Source: Gemmatimonadota bacterium (GTDB lineage: Bacteria; Gemmatimonadota; Gemmatimonadetes; Longimicrobiales; RSA9). Taken from it: a stretch of 13,681 nt of DNA. Position numbers and translations under genes: made by a program. Shown piece after piece: positions 1-6,391 of this stretch. The stretch spans positions 1-13,681 of the forward strand of contig JADGGV010000052.1 of NCBI GenBank assembly GCA_019689775.1, written 5' to 3'. The notes beneath the pieces are model-generated. The model saw only the letters and a list, made by a program, of their open reading frames with translations, searched no databases and was not told the DNA's origin. Each line of letters starts with the position of its first letter. Within the stretch, counting starts at the first letter, position 1.

Positions 1-272
1 GCGTAGCGCTGGAGCCCCCGCGCGCCGTCGCCCCCCACGCGCGCTCCCGTCCGAACGTCGTACGCCGCCTCGTCCCCCGGGCACACCAGCAGCGTCCCCT
101 TCAGCCGCCCCTCCCGGGCCAGGTTCGTCCCGTCCGCCGGACAGTGCGCCTCCACCGCGTAGTACGTCTGGCCCACGTTCAGCAGCGCCAGCGTCTCGCC
201 GTGCGCCTCCACCTCCCGCACATCCCCCGGCCCCACGTCGGGCGTCCTCGCCACCGCTTGGTACTCCTCCAT
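1..272 (-). CDS. Rieske-fold (2Fe-2S ferredoxin-like) protein lacking the His ligands, 3' end outside window
   Basis: Partial gene: 90 codons are visible and the C-terminus runs off the left edge. ATG is at 272-270, with GGGAGG four bases upstream on the coding strand. The protein follows the pattern of Rieske ferredoxin subunits and NirD-like proteins. An N-terminal strand region has GPGDVREVEAHGETLALLNV, then YYAVEAHCP at about 37-45, then LLVCPGDEAAYDVRTG at 61-76. A true Rieske centre uses C-x-H and C-x2-H. Here both cysteines remain (C44, C64), but the histidine positions read Ala46 (CPA) and Asp67 (CPGD). I infer that a normal Rieske cluster cannot form. Small Rieske-like domains without a cluster are known (NirD of assimilatory nitrite reductase), so a structural or regulatory subunit is possible. 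The fold assignment is fairly sure; the role is unknown because the downstream partners lie outside the window. Confidence 0.75.
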   Translation of the reverse strand, partial: MEEYQAVARTPDVGPGDVREVEAHGETLALLNVGQTYYAVEAHCPADGTNLAREGRLKGTLLVCPGDEAAYDVRTGARVGGDGARGLQRY

Positions 273-292
273 GGCGCCTCCCGCGGCTGGCC

Positions 293-368
293 CCCCCGGG
301 GGCGCGGCGCAAGAGACATACCCCGTGGTCTACGGGGTTTCTTCGGGAACGCGCCCACCCCCCGGGGG
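293..368. repeat. Three GC palindromes in the divergent intergenic region
   Basis: The gap between the two divergent genes holds CCCCCGGGGG at 293-302, the inverted repeat ACCCCGT-GGTCT-ACGGGGT at 320-338, and CCCCCGGGGG again at 359-368. Their centres are about 31 and 35 bases apart, close to three helical turns. The middle element is followed by TTCTT and could also act as a terminator or attenuator on the plus strand. However, no plus-strand gene ends before it within the window. They may be operator sites for a dimeric regulator, or simple GC-rich coincidence. I cannot assign -35/-10 boxes with confidence here. Confidence 0.4.
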
Positions 369-421
369 TAGTACAGGAACCGTGGGCGCACGGGCAGAAG
401 TCCTTGGCAGCAGAGGTAGTT

Positions 422-925
422 ATGGCAAGGGACCAGGCGTTCGACATGAGGGACTACGTGGACGTGGCGGAGCGGATCCGCGCGTTCTACGCCCGGTACC
501 CGGAGGGGTCGATCCAGACCGAGATGGTGCGGCTGGAGGGCGACCTCGTCGTCTTCAAGGCGACGGTGTACCGGGACCGCGAGGACCACTGCCCGACGAC
601 GGGGTGGGCGTACGAGCGGGAAGGGGCCGGCTACGTCAACAAGACCAGCTTCATCGAGAACTGCGAGACGTCGGCGATCGGGCGGGCGTTGGCGAACCTG
701 AACTTCCCGACGTCGCGCTCGGCGCAGCGGCGGCTGGAGCCGCAGGTGCCGGCGACGACGGAGCAGCTCGACGAGATCCGGGAGCTGGTCTCCTCGGAGC
801 GGATCTCGGAGGACATCCGGGAGCGGGTAGTGGCGCGGCTGGAGGCGGGCTTCAACGCCCGGCAGGCCGCCGACGCCATCGCGTACCTGCGGCGGATGGC
901 GGGGAAGGCCGGCCGGGCGGCGTGA
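422..925 (+). CDS. ETSAxGRAL-motif protein, possible Rad52/Erf-like annealing fold
   Basis: Protein of 167 residues. I chose ATG 422 because AGAGG lies five bases upstream; an in-frame TTG at 404 would add six residues. Residues 10-50 (DYVDVAERIRAFYARYPEGS, then QTEMV and VVFKATVYRD) and the hallmark ENCETSAIGRALANLNF around 79-95 match a family common in phages and actinobacteria. In those proteins 'ETSAxGRAL' follows a conserved sheet-helix domain, and they are usually annotated as hypothetical or as putative single-strand annealing proteins. From about residue 111 a helical tail (TTEQLDEIRELV, later GFNARQAADAIAYLRRM) resembles the small C-terminal helical domain of such proteins. The gene stands alone: no exonuclease, SSB or other recombination gene is adjacent. 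It converges on the DUF892 gene 16 bases away. Family membership is likely. A DNA-annealing role is inference from motif memory. Confidence 0.7.
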   Translation: MARDQAFDMRDYVDVAERIRAFYARYPEGSIQTEMVRLEGDLVVFKATVYRDREDHCPTTGWAYEREGAGYVNKTSFIENCETSAIGRALANLNFPTSRSAQRRLEPQVPATTEQLDEIRELVSSERISEDIRERVVARLEAGFNARQAADAIAYLRRMAGKAGRAA

Positions 926-941
926 GCGGCCGCGACCGTCG

Positions 942-1466
942 CTAGCCGGAGCGGCCGGCGAGGGCGCGCTCGAGCGGCTGGAGGCGGACCTCGGCGAGCA
1001 CCTCGGCGCGGTGGGTCTCGATCCACGCCGCCGCGTCCAGCTCCTCGCGCAGGCTCGCCTCCAGCAGCCGCGTGATGTCGCCCTGCCCGGCCTCGCGGCT
1101 GATGGCGGCGGCGCTGCGGTACGCGGCCGCCATGTAGGCGCCGCACCGGAGCGCCACGTCCATGTGGTAGGCCTCCAGCACCGGGGGCGCGGCGCCCTCG
1201 CGCAGGGACGACCGCCGCTCCTCCGCCAGCCCGCGCACGGCGGCGCACGGCACGCGCGGCGGGTCGGAGCCGAACAGCTCGAAGCAGCGTTCCAGCATCG
1301 ACGTGTGCTGCCGGGCCTCCTCCCGACTTTGCCGCAGGCGGTCTCGCAGCAGACGGCTGTGCGTCTCCGTCTCCAGGGCGTCCAGCAGCGGCAGGCGCTC
1401 CTGCTCGCCCTGGTAGAGACCGCCCAAGACGTAGCGAAGCAGGTCCTTGAGCGTGTTCGCCGGCAT
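942..1466 (-). CDS. DUF892 (YciE/YciF-like) ferritin-fold protein
   Basis: Protein of 174 residues starting MPANTLKDLLRYVL. ATG at 1466-1464 has GGAGG five bases upstream, which beats the in-frame starts further upstream. The order of helices fits DUF892, a stress-associated four-helix ferritin-like family: helix 1 with GEQERLPLLDAL (20-31), helix 2 with REEARQHTSMLERCFELFG (48-66), a central SDPPRVPC linker, a third helix around 97-122 and a fourth with LLEASLREELDAAAWIE. E21/E23, E50 and H54, and the helix-4 glutamates are at plausible metal positions. The third helix reads ALRCGAYMAAAY where family members usually have a VEHYEIAGY-type segment, so its Glu/His ligands appear lost. The gene is divergent from trpS. 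Family call good; metal binding doubtful. Confidence 0.8.
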   Translation of the reverse strand: MPANTLKDLLRYVLGGLYQGEQERLPLLDALETETHSRLLRDRLRQSREEARQHTSMLERCFELFGSDPPRVPCAAVRGLAEERRSSLREGAAPPVLEAYHMDVALRCGAYMAAAYRSAAAISREAGQGDITRLLEASLREELDAAAWIETHRAEVLAEVRLQPLERALAGRSG

Positions 1467-1632
1467 CCGGCCCTCCGTGGGGTGAAGATCGGCCTGGGGG
1501 TGGTTGTGGCCGGCGCGCGTAGTAGGCAACATCCATTCCTGTCGGCGCGCCCGCCGGGAACGCGAGTTGCGCCCGCAGGGTTCGGGCAGATTCCAGACCA
1601 CGACTCACCCGCCAGGCCGTTCGGAGGTCCGA

Positions 1633-2652
1633 ATGGAGGCCAACGCTCGAAGGAGGATCCTCACCGGAGACCGGCCCACCGGTCGACTCCACCTGGGTCA
1701 CTGGGTGGGGAGCCTCTCCGCGCGCGTCCGGCTCCAGTCCGAGTACGACTGCTTCTTCATCATCGCCGACCTCCACGCGCTCACGACGCGCCCCGAGAAG
1801 GACGCGATCGGCGAGATCCCCGGCCACATCCGCGAGATGGTCCTCGACTACCTCGCCGCCGGCATCGACCCCGAGCGCAGCACCATCTTCGTCCAGTCCG
1901 CCGTCCCCGAGACCTCCGAGCTCGCCCTGATCCTCGGGATGCTCGTCACGCTCCCCCGCCTCGAGCGCATCCCCAGCATCAAAGACATGGCCGAGGCCGC
2001 ACACCTCGAGGCGCTCCCGTTCGGCCTCGTCGGCTATCCGGTCCTCCAGGCCGCCGACATCCTCCTCCCCCGCGCCGACCTCGTCCCCGTCGGCAAGGAC
2101 AACGTCCCCCACGTCGAGGTCGCCCGCGAGCTTGCCCGCCGGTTCAACTACCTCTACGGCGACGTCTTCCCCGAACCCGACGTCCTCATGGCCGACGTCC
2201 CGACCCTCCCCGGCATCTACGGCCAGCAGAAGATGTCCAAGTCCCTCGACAACGCCATCTTCCTCTCCGACCCCGCCGACGTCGTCCGCCAGCGCGTCAT
2301 GCAGATGTACACCGACCCGAACCGCGTCCGCGCCGACATCCCCGGCACCGTGGAGGGCAACCCCGTCTTCATCTACCACGACCTCTTCAACCCCGACGTC
2401 GACGAGGTCGAGGACCTCAAGGCGCGCTACCGCGCCGGCCGCGTCGGCGACGTCGAGGTCAAGCGCAAGCTCGCCGCCGCCCTCAACGCCTTCCTCGAGC
2501 CGATGCGCGAGCGTCGCGCCCGCTTCGCCGCCATGCCCCACCTCGTCGACGAGATCCTCCACGAGGGCAACCGCCGCGTCCGCGACGTCGCCCGCGTCAC
2601 CATGGCCCGCGTCCGCGACGCCATGGGCCTCAACTACTTCCGCGAGGCGTGA
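1633..2652 (+). CDS. trpS: Tryptophanyl-tRNA synthetase
   Basis: Class Ic aminoacyl-tRNA synthetase that charges tRNA-Trp with tryptophan using ATP in the cytosol. Length is 339 residues, normal for bacterial TrpRS (about 330). ATG 1633 has GGAGG five bases upstream; an in-frame upstream extension lacks family similarity and was rejected. The N-terminus has the HIGH-type signature TGDRPTGRLHLGHWVGSL, the middle has GYPVLQAADILLPRADLVPVGKDNVPHVEV typical of the Trp-binding Rossmann domain, and the KMSKS loop (QQKMSKSLDNA) is at 200-204. The C-terminus ends GLNYFREA as in the family. No trp leader, T-box or attenuator is visible in the 166-base divergent gap upstream. Codon third positions are strongly C-rich (CTC, GTC, GCC), unlike the G-rich genes that follow on the same strand. 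Confidence 0.97.
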   Translation: MEANARRRILTGDRPTGRLHLGHWVGSLSARVRLQSEYDCFFIIADLHALTTRPEKDAIGEIPGHIREMVLDYLAAGIDPERSTIFVQSAVPETSELALILGMLVTLPRLERIPSIKDMAEAAHLEALPFGLVGYPVLQAADILLPRADLVPVGKDNVPHVEVARELARRFNYLYGDVFPEPDVLMADVPTLPGIYGQQKMSKSLDNAIFLSDPADVVRQRVMQMYTDPNRVRADIPGTVEGNPVFIYHDLFNPDVDEVEDLKARYRAGRVGDVEVKRKLAAALNAFLEPMRERRARFAAMPHLVDEILHEGNRRVRDVARVTMARVRDAMGLNYFREA

Positions 2653-2668
2653 GCCGCCCGCCCCCGCC

Positions 2669-2697
2669 TTGACGCCCCGCGCCGCGCGCCCGATACT
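2669..2697 (+). promoter_or_regulatory. Sigma-70-type promoter of sdpRI
   Basis: TTGACG (2669-2674) and GATACT (2692-2697) are separated by exactly 17 bases, giving a good housekeeping-type promoter. Transcription would start around 2704, about 28 bases before the GTG of the ArsR-family gene. It begins right after the trpS stop, so sdpRI need not depend on trpS read-through. Confidence 0.7.
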
Positions 2698-2712
2698 TAG
2701 ACGGCTTTCTAA
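2697..2712. promoter_or_regulatory. Operator-like inverted repeat at the sdpRI promoter
   Basis: TTAGA-CGGCTT-TCTAA is a perfect 5-bp inverted repeat with a 6-base spacer, the only AT-rich symmetric site nearby. It starts at the last base of the -10 box and covers the expected transcription start. An ArsR-type dimer bound here would block RNA polymerase. This fits the autorepression known for SdpR. Binding by this protein is inferred. Confidence 0.6.
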
Positions 2713-2731
2713 ATGTTCTCGGGGGCGACGC

Positions 2732-3001
2732 GTGGACCAGACGATTCGGGCGCTGGCGGATCCGACCCGGCGGGAGATCCTGCGGGCGCTGCGTTCGAGG
2801 GAGCTGACGGCGGGGGAGATCGCCGCCCGCTTTCCGATGACGCATGCGTCGGTGACGCACCATCTGAACGTGCTGCGGGAGGCGGGGCTGGTGCAGGCGG
2901 CGCGAGAGGGACGCAACGTCGTCTACTCGCTGAACAGCACGGTCTTTCAGGAGTTTCTGGAGGAGATGATGGACTTCTTCGGGATCGGCGGGGAGCGATG
3001 A
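2732..3001 (+). CDS. sdpR: ArsR/SdpR-family autorepressor
   Basis: Winged-helix repressor of 89 residues, the usual SdpR length. GTG 2732 follows GGGGG by six bases. The sequence MDQTIRALADPTRREILRAL is the classic ArsR opening. The recognition region is TAGEIAARFPMTHASVTHHL, followed by LREAGLV and the wing REGRNVVYSLN. The ending TVFQEFLEEMMDFF is typical of SdpR-type proteins. There is no CxC metal site, so metal sensing is unlikely. Its stop overlaps the start of sdpI (ATGA), so translation is coupled. In Bacillus subtilis SdpR represses its own sdpRI operon and is sequestered at the membrane by SdpI when the SdpC toxin is present. The same logic is likely here, although the inducing signal is unknown. 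Confidence 0.9.
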   Translation: MDQTIRALADPTRREILRALRSRELTAGEIAARFPMTHASVTHHLNVLREAGLVQAAREGRNVVYSLNSTVFQEFLEEMMDFFGIGGER

Positions 3002-3636
3002 ACCGGCGCTGGCTCGGTCCCCTGGTGATCGTGGCGATGGCCGGGTTCGTGGCGGCGGTGTACGGTCGGCTGCCGGCGCGGATCCCGGTGCATTGGAACA
3101 CGGCGGGGGAGGTGAACGAGTGGGGCTCGAGGGCGTGGGCGTGGCTGCTGCCGGGGATCGCGGCGGCGGTGCGGCTGCTCGTGCCGCTGTTGCGCCGGAT
3201 CGATCCTCGGCGTGAGCAGTACCAGTGGTTCGAGGGGACGTTCTGGATCGTGGTGAACGTGGTGGTGCTGCTGCTGGCGGCCGTGGAGGTGACGACGCTG
3301 GGGTACGCGCTCGGGTGGCCGGTGGATCCGTCGCGGGTGATCGTCGGGATCGTCGGGGTGAGCCTGGTGGTGTTGGGGAACTACCTGCCGCGGATGCGGT
3401 CGAACTGGTGGCTGGGGGTGCGCACCCCGTGGACGCTGTCGAACGAGCGGGTGTGGCGGGAGACGCACCGGCTGGCCGGGAAGACGTTCGTGGTGGGTGG
3501 GCTGATCGTGCTGGCGTCGGTGGCGCTGCGGCCGCCGACGCGGGTCTGGGTGGTGGTTGGCGGGATCGCGCTGGCCTCGTTGGTTCCGGCGATCTACTCG
3601 TACTTTGCGTGGCGGCGCGCGCTGCGGGCGGGGTGA
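2998..3636 (+). CDS. sdpI: SdpI-family membrane protein (immunity/signal-transduction type)
   Basis: Integral membrane protein of 212 residues with about six hydrophobic segments (roughly 6-25, 46-66, 81-105, 112-130, 162-178, 182-204). The N-terminal DUF1648 part has the loop RIPVHWNTAGEVNEW (29-42). The C-terminal SdpI signature is NYLPRMRSNWWLGVRTPWTL (128-147), followed by SNERVWRETHRLAGK. The start overlaps the sdpR stop and GGGGAG precedes it. In B. subtilis SdpI confers immunity to the SdpC toxin and recruits SdpR to the membrane. No sdpA, sdpB or sdpC is visible here, so this may serve as a sensor or resistance protein for envelope-active toxins made by others. Family assignment is firm; the ligand is unknown. 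Confidence 0.92.
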   Translation: MNRRWLGPLVIVAMAGFVAAVYGRLPARIPVHWNTAGEVNEWGSRAWAWLLPGIAAAVRLLVPLLRRIDPRREQYQWFEGTFWIVVNVVVLLLAAVEVTTLGYALGWPVDPSRVIVGIVGVSLVVLGNYLPRMRSNWWLGVRTPWTLSNERVWRETHRLAGKTFVVGGLIVLASVALRPPTRVWVVVGGIALASLVPAIYSYFAWRRALRAG

Positions 3637-3676
3637 GCATGGCGACCCGGCCGGGCGGGGGCTATTCATTCCGGCG

Positions 3677-3694
3677 GCGGGCGTGAGCGCCCGC
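3677..3694 (+). terminator. GC hairpin after sdpI
   Basis: GCGGGCG-TGAG-CGCCCGC forms a perfect 7-bp stem with a 4-base loop between sdpI and the DUF2911 gene. There is no T-tract, so it may be a weak terminator or an mRNA-stabilising hairpin. Confidence 0.4.
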
Positions 3695-3726
3695 GAGGCG
3701 AGGGACCGATCGGCGGAGGGCGACGA

Positions 3727-4317
3727 ATGGAGCGCCGGACGATGCTCGGGGTGGCTGTGCTGGTCGTGCTGGGCGGGGCCCCGGCGGCGGCCGCTCAGCA
3801 GCCGGTGGTGGACACGCACTGCCGGCCGCAGGCCAAGGTCGAGGGGCGGGCGAGCCCGTACGATTCGACGGAGATCGCGTTGGGGGGTGCGACGGGGCGG
3901 ATCTGCTACTCGCGGCCGTCGCTGCGGGGTCGGACGATGATCGGCAGCGCGCGGGTGCCGTACGGCAAGATCTGGCGGACCGGCGCGAACGAGCCGACCA
4001 CGATCCACCTGCCGGTGGCGGTCACCATTGCGGGGGTGCGGGTGCCGCCGGGGTCGTACTCGATCTACACGATCCCGGACCCGAAGGAGTGGACGGTGAT
4101 CGTGAACCGCTCGACGACGCAGTGGGGGATCGAGAGCCAATATCCGACGGTCGCGGCGCAGGAGGTCGGTCGCGGCAAGGTGCCGGCCCAGACGCTGGAG
4201 ACGCCGATCGAGACGTTCACGATCCGTGCGACGGCGGTGGGTCGAGCGGGGTCGGACCTGGTGCTGGAGTGGGAGAAGACCCGGATCGTGGTGCCGATCC
4301 GGGTGGTCAACGGCTGA
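3727..4317 (+). CDS. Secreted DUF2911 protein
   Basis: Protein of 196 residues with a Sec signal peptide: MERRT, a hydrophobic core, then APAAAA with likely cleavage near residue 23. ATG 3727 has GGAGGG six bases upstream. The mature part matches DUF2911 throughout: ICYSRPSLRGRTM, VPYGKIWRTGANEPTTIHLP, VPPGSYSIYTIPDPKEWTVI, STTQWG, TPIETFTIR and a final LVLEWEKTRIVVPI. The family is common in Bacteroidota and Gemmatimonadota, lies outside the cytoplasmic membrane, and has no known biochemical role. The alpha/beta hydrolase follows in the same frame after a 54-base gap with its own ribosome-binding site, so the two are probably co-transcribed. Confidence 0.88.
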   Translation: MERRTMLGVAVLVVLGGAPAAAAQQPVVDTHCRPQAKVEGRASPYDSTEIALGGATGRICYSRPSLRGRTMIGSARVPYGKIWRTGANEPTTIHLPVAVTIAGVRVPPGSYSIYTIPDPKEWTVIVNRSTTQWGIESQYPTVAAQEVGRGKVPAQTLETPIETFTIRATAVGRAGSDLVLEWEKTRIVVPIRVVNG

Positions 4318-4325
4318 TTCCGGCG

Positions 4326-4345
4326 CGCCGCCCGCGGGGGCGGCG
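4326..4345 (+). other. Intercistronic hairpin
   Basis: An 8-bp perfect stem (CGCCGCCC / GGGCGGCG) with a GCGG loop lies between the DUF2911 stop and the AAAGGAG of the hydrolase gene. It could attenuate transcription or protect the upstream mRNA. No T-tract follows. Confidence 0.35.
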
Positions 4346-4371
4346 GCCGGGCGAACGAAAGGAGCCCGACC

Positions 4372-5937
4372 CTGGCTAGCCGTCCCTGGGCCCTCGGGGC
4401 CGCCGTCCTGCTGGCATCGCTGATTCCGGCGGGCGCGTCCGCGCAGCGGGCGCCGGAAGTCGATACGTTCACGGTCCTGCGCGGCAGCGACACGATCGCC
4501 GTCGAGCGCTTCAGCCGGACGGCGGGCCGGCTCGAGGGCACGCTGGCCGAGCGCGTGACGGGGAGCCGCGTGGTCTACACGGCCACGATCGCGGCGGACG
4601 AGTCGGTCCCGCGCCTGGCGATCCAGGCGTATCCGCCGGGGCCGGCGGATGGCACCGCCCGGTCCGTCACGATCGACCTGCACGGCGACACCGCCACGAT
4701 CGAGACGCAGGCGGGGCCGCAGCGGCTGGCGACCCGTGCGGGCGCGTTTCCCTACCTCAACCTGTCGTTCGCGCTGCTCGAGCAGGCCGTGCGGCGGGCG
4801 CGCCGACTGGGGAGCGGCGCCGTGGAGCTGCCGCTGTTCATCGGCGGCCAGACGATCCCCGGGACCGTTCGAACGATGGCCGGGGACACGGTGGCGGTCA
4901 CGGTGGGTGGCACCGAGCTGCGCGCCGTGGTCGATGCCGCCGGCCGGGTGATGGCGGCGTCGGTGCCGGCTCAGGGCGTGATCGTGCGCCGTAACGGGAG
5001 CGCCGCCACGCCGCCCGCGGCGGCCAAGCCCGACTACTCCGCGCCGGCGGGCGCGCCCTATTCCACGGAGGAGGTGTCGCTGGCGGGGCCGGGCGGGACG
5101 CTGGCCGGCACGCTCACGCTGCCGCGGGCGCGCGCGGGGCGCATCCCGGCCGTCGTCACGATCACGGGAAGCGGGCCGCAGGACCGCGACGAGGCGATCC
5201 CGGGCGTGTCGGGGTACCGGCCGATGCGGCAGATCGCGGACACGCTCGCTCGCCGTGGCATCGCCGTGCTCCGGCTGGACGACCGGGGCGTCGGCGCCTC
5301 GACCGGCTCGTTCGCCACGGCCACGAGCGAGGATTTCGCGGCCGACATCGAGGCGGCGGTGCGGTGGCTGCGCGCGCGGGCGGAGATCGATCCCGATCGG
5401 ATCGCGCTGCTCGGGCACAGTGAGGGCGGCCTGATCGCGCCGCTGGTGGCGGCCCGCGACCCGCGCCTCCGCGCGATCGTGCTGATGGCCGGGCCCGCGC
5501 AGACCGGCCGGGAGATCATCGAGTTCCAGCAGCGCTACCTCGTGGAGCACGACCCGGCGCTCACGCCGCAGCGACGGGATTCCGTGCTGGCGGCGGCGCG
5601 CGTCGCGCTGGACAGCCTCGCGCGGAGCAACGCCTGGATGCGCTTCTTCCTGAGCTACGATCCGCTCGTGACCGCGCGGAAGGTCCGCACGCCCGTGCTG
5701 ATCCTCCAGGGCGCGACGGACCGCCAGGTCACGGCGGCGCAGGCGGAGGCGCTCGCCGCCGCGTTCCGCGCCGGCGGCAACCGCGGCGTGACGGTCCGCG
5801 TCTTCCCGGACCGCAACCACCTCTTCCTCGCCGACCCGAGCGGGGATCCGCGCGGCTACGCCGCGCTTCCGAGCCACCGGATCGACGCCGAGGTCCTCGG
5901 GACGCTCGCCGACTGGCTCGCGGCGAGGCTGAAGTAG
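4372..5937 (+). CDS. Secreted alpha/beta hydrolase with apparent CTG start
   Basis: Protein of 521 residues if begun at CTG 4372. GTG 4555 would be the first conventional in-frame start, but it would discard a complete signal peptide (ASRPWALGAAVLLASLIPAG, then ASA/QRA). AAAGGAG (4358-4364) sits seven bases before the CTG. The upstream frame back to the TGA at 4315 contains no ATG, GTG or TTG. Residues about 30-190 form a beta-rich domain I do not recognise. From about 200 onward the fold is an alpha/beta hydrolase of the S9/dienelactone-hydrolase type: TGSGPQDRDE oxyanion region, LDDRGVGASTG, nucleophile Ser350 in GHSEGG, Asp450 in LQGATDRQV and His483 in FPDRNHLFL. The complete triad implies an active periplasmic esterase or peptidase-like enzyme with unknown substrate. 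It probably shares an operon with the DUF2911 gene. Confidence 0.85.
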   Translation: MASRPWALGAAVLLASLIPAGASAQRAPEVDTFTVLRGSDTIAVERFSRTAGRLEGTLAERVTGSRVVYTATIAADESVPRLAIQAYPPGPADGTARSVTIDLHGDTATIETQAGPQRLATRAGAFPYLNLSFALLEQAVRRARRLGSGAVELPLFIGGQTIPGTVRTMAGDTVAVTVGGTELRAVVDAAGRVMAASVPAQGVIVRRNGSAATPPAAAKPDYSAPAGAPYSTEEVSLAGPGGTLAGTLTLPRARAGRIPAVVTITGSGPQDRDEAIPGVSGYRPMRQIADTLARRGIAVLRLDDRGVGASTGSFATATSEDFAADIEAAVRWLRARAEIDPDRIALLGHSEGGLIAPLVAARDPRLRAIVLMAGPAQTGREIIEFQQRYLVEHDPALTPQRRDSVLAAARVALDSLARSNAWMRFFLSYDPLVTARKVRTPVLILQGATDRQVTAAQAEALAAAFRAGGNRGVTVRVFPDRNHLFLADPSGDPRGYAALPSHRIDAEVLGTLADWLAARLK

Positions 5938-5960
5938 CGCGGACCGCGGACCCTTGGCGC

Positions 5961-5992
5961 CCCGGCTGCGGTAGAAGCGGACCGCAGCCGGG
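5961..5992 (+). terminator. Perfect 12-bp hairpin after the hydrolase gene
   Basis: CCCGGCTGCGGT and ACCGCAGCCGGG are exact inverted copies around an 8-base loop, 23 bases after the stop codon. There is no T-tract, but the stem is very stable and the position fits transcript termination. Confidence 0.6.
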
Positions 5993-6072
5993 CCGCGGCC
6001 GGCGTCCCCCGTGCAACCGGATGCCGGCCCCAAACGTAGGGCCGCCATGGTCCCGATCCCGGAGACGCCCCG

Positions 6073-6360
6073 ATGACCGACGTGATCCCGTTCCTCATCC
6101 CGATCCTCGCGATCCTGACCGGCGGGCTCATCCTGCTCATCCCGGTCCTCGGTTTGACCGCGCGCTTCGCGCTCAAGCCGATCGTCGAGGCGATCGCGCG
6201 CATCCGTGAGGAGCAGGCGGGCGCCGGCGGCCGCGAGCTTGCACTCATGGAGGAGCGCGTCACGCTCCTCGAGCACCAGGTGCAGACGATGGAGGCCGCG
6301 CTCGATCGGTTGGCCGGCGCGCACGAGTTCGATCGGCAGTTGGCCAACCCGAACCGCTGA
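6073..6360 (+). CDS. Small membrane-anchored coiled-coil protein, unknown function
   Basis: Protein of 95 residues. ATG 6073 has GGAG eight bases upstream. Residues 5-27 are a strongly hydrophobic, proline-containing membrane segment. Residues about 36-84 are charged and heptad-like (EAIARIREEQ, later LLEHQVQTMEAALDRL), so a cytoplasmic coiled coil is likely. The layout resembles PspB-type phage-shock proteins, but I see no diagnostic residues, and no pspA or pspC is nearby. The gene sits just before an ECF sigma-factor gene that has its own promoter candidate, so they may be transcribed separately. The real-gene call rests on the ribosome-binding site, clean architecture and fit between neighbours. 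Confidence 0.75.
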   Translation: MTDVIPFLIPILAILTGGLILLIPVLGLTARFALKPIVEAIARIREEQAGAGGRELALMEERVTLLEHQVQTMEAALDRLAGAHEFDRQLANPNR

Positions 6361-6391
6361 CCATGCGCCCGCCGCAGCCCCATCACCTCCA

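Noticed and set aside
1467..1632. Possible trp leader or T-box upstream of trpS
   Set aside because: No Trp-codon leader peptide, T-box sequence or terminator/antiterminator pair could be seen in the gap.
631..2916. Open frame of 761 codons on the minus strand
   Set aside because: Antisense to trpS and two other genes, with repetitive Glu/Asp/Val composition produced by the C-ending codons of trpS.
2947..6324. Open frame of 1125 codons on the minus strand
   Set aside because: It lies antisense to four well-supported genes (sdpI, DUF2911, hydrolase, small membrane protein) and is extremely Arg-rich without motifs. It is a GC-driven shadow.
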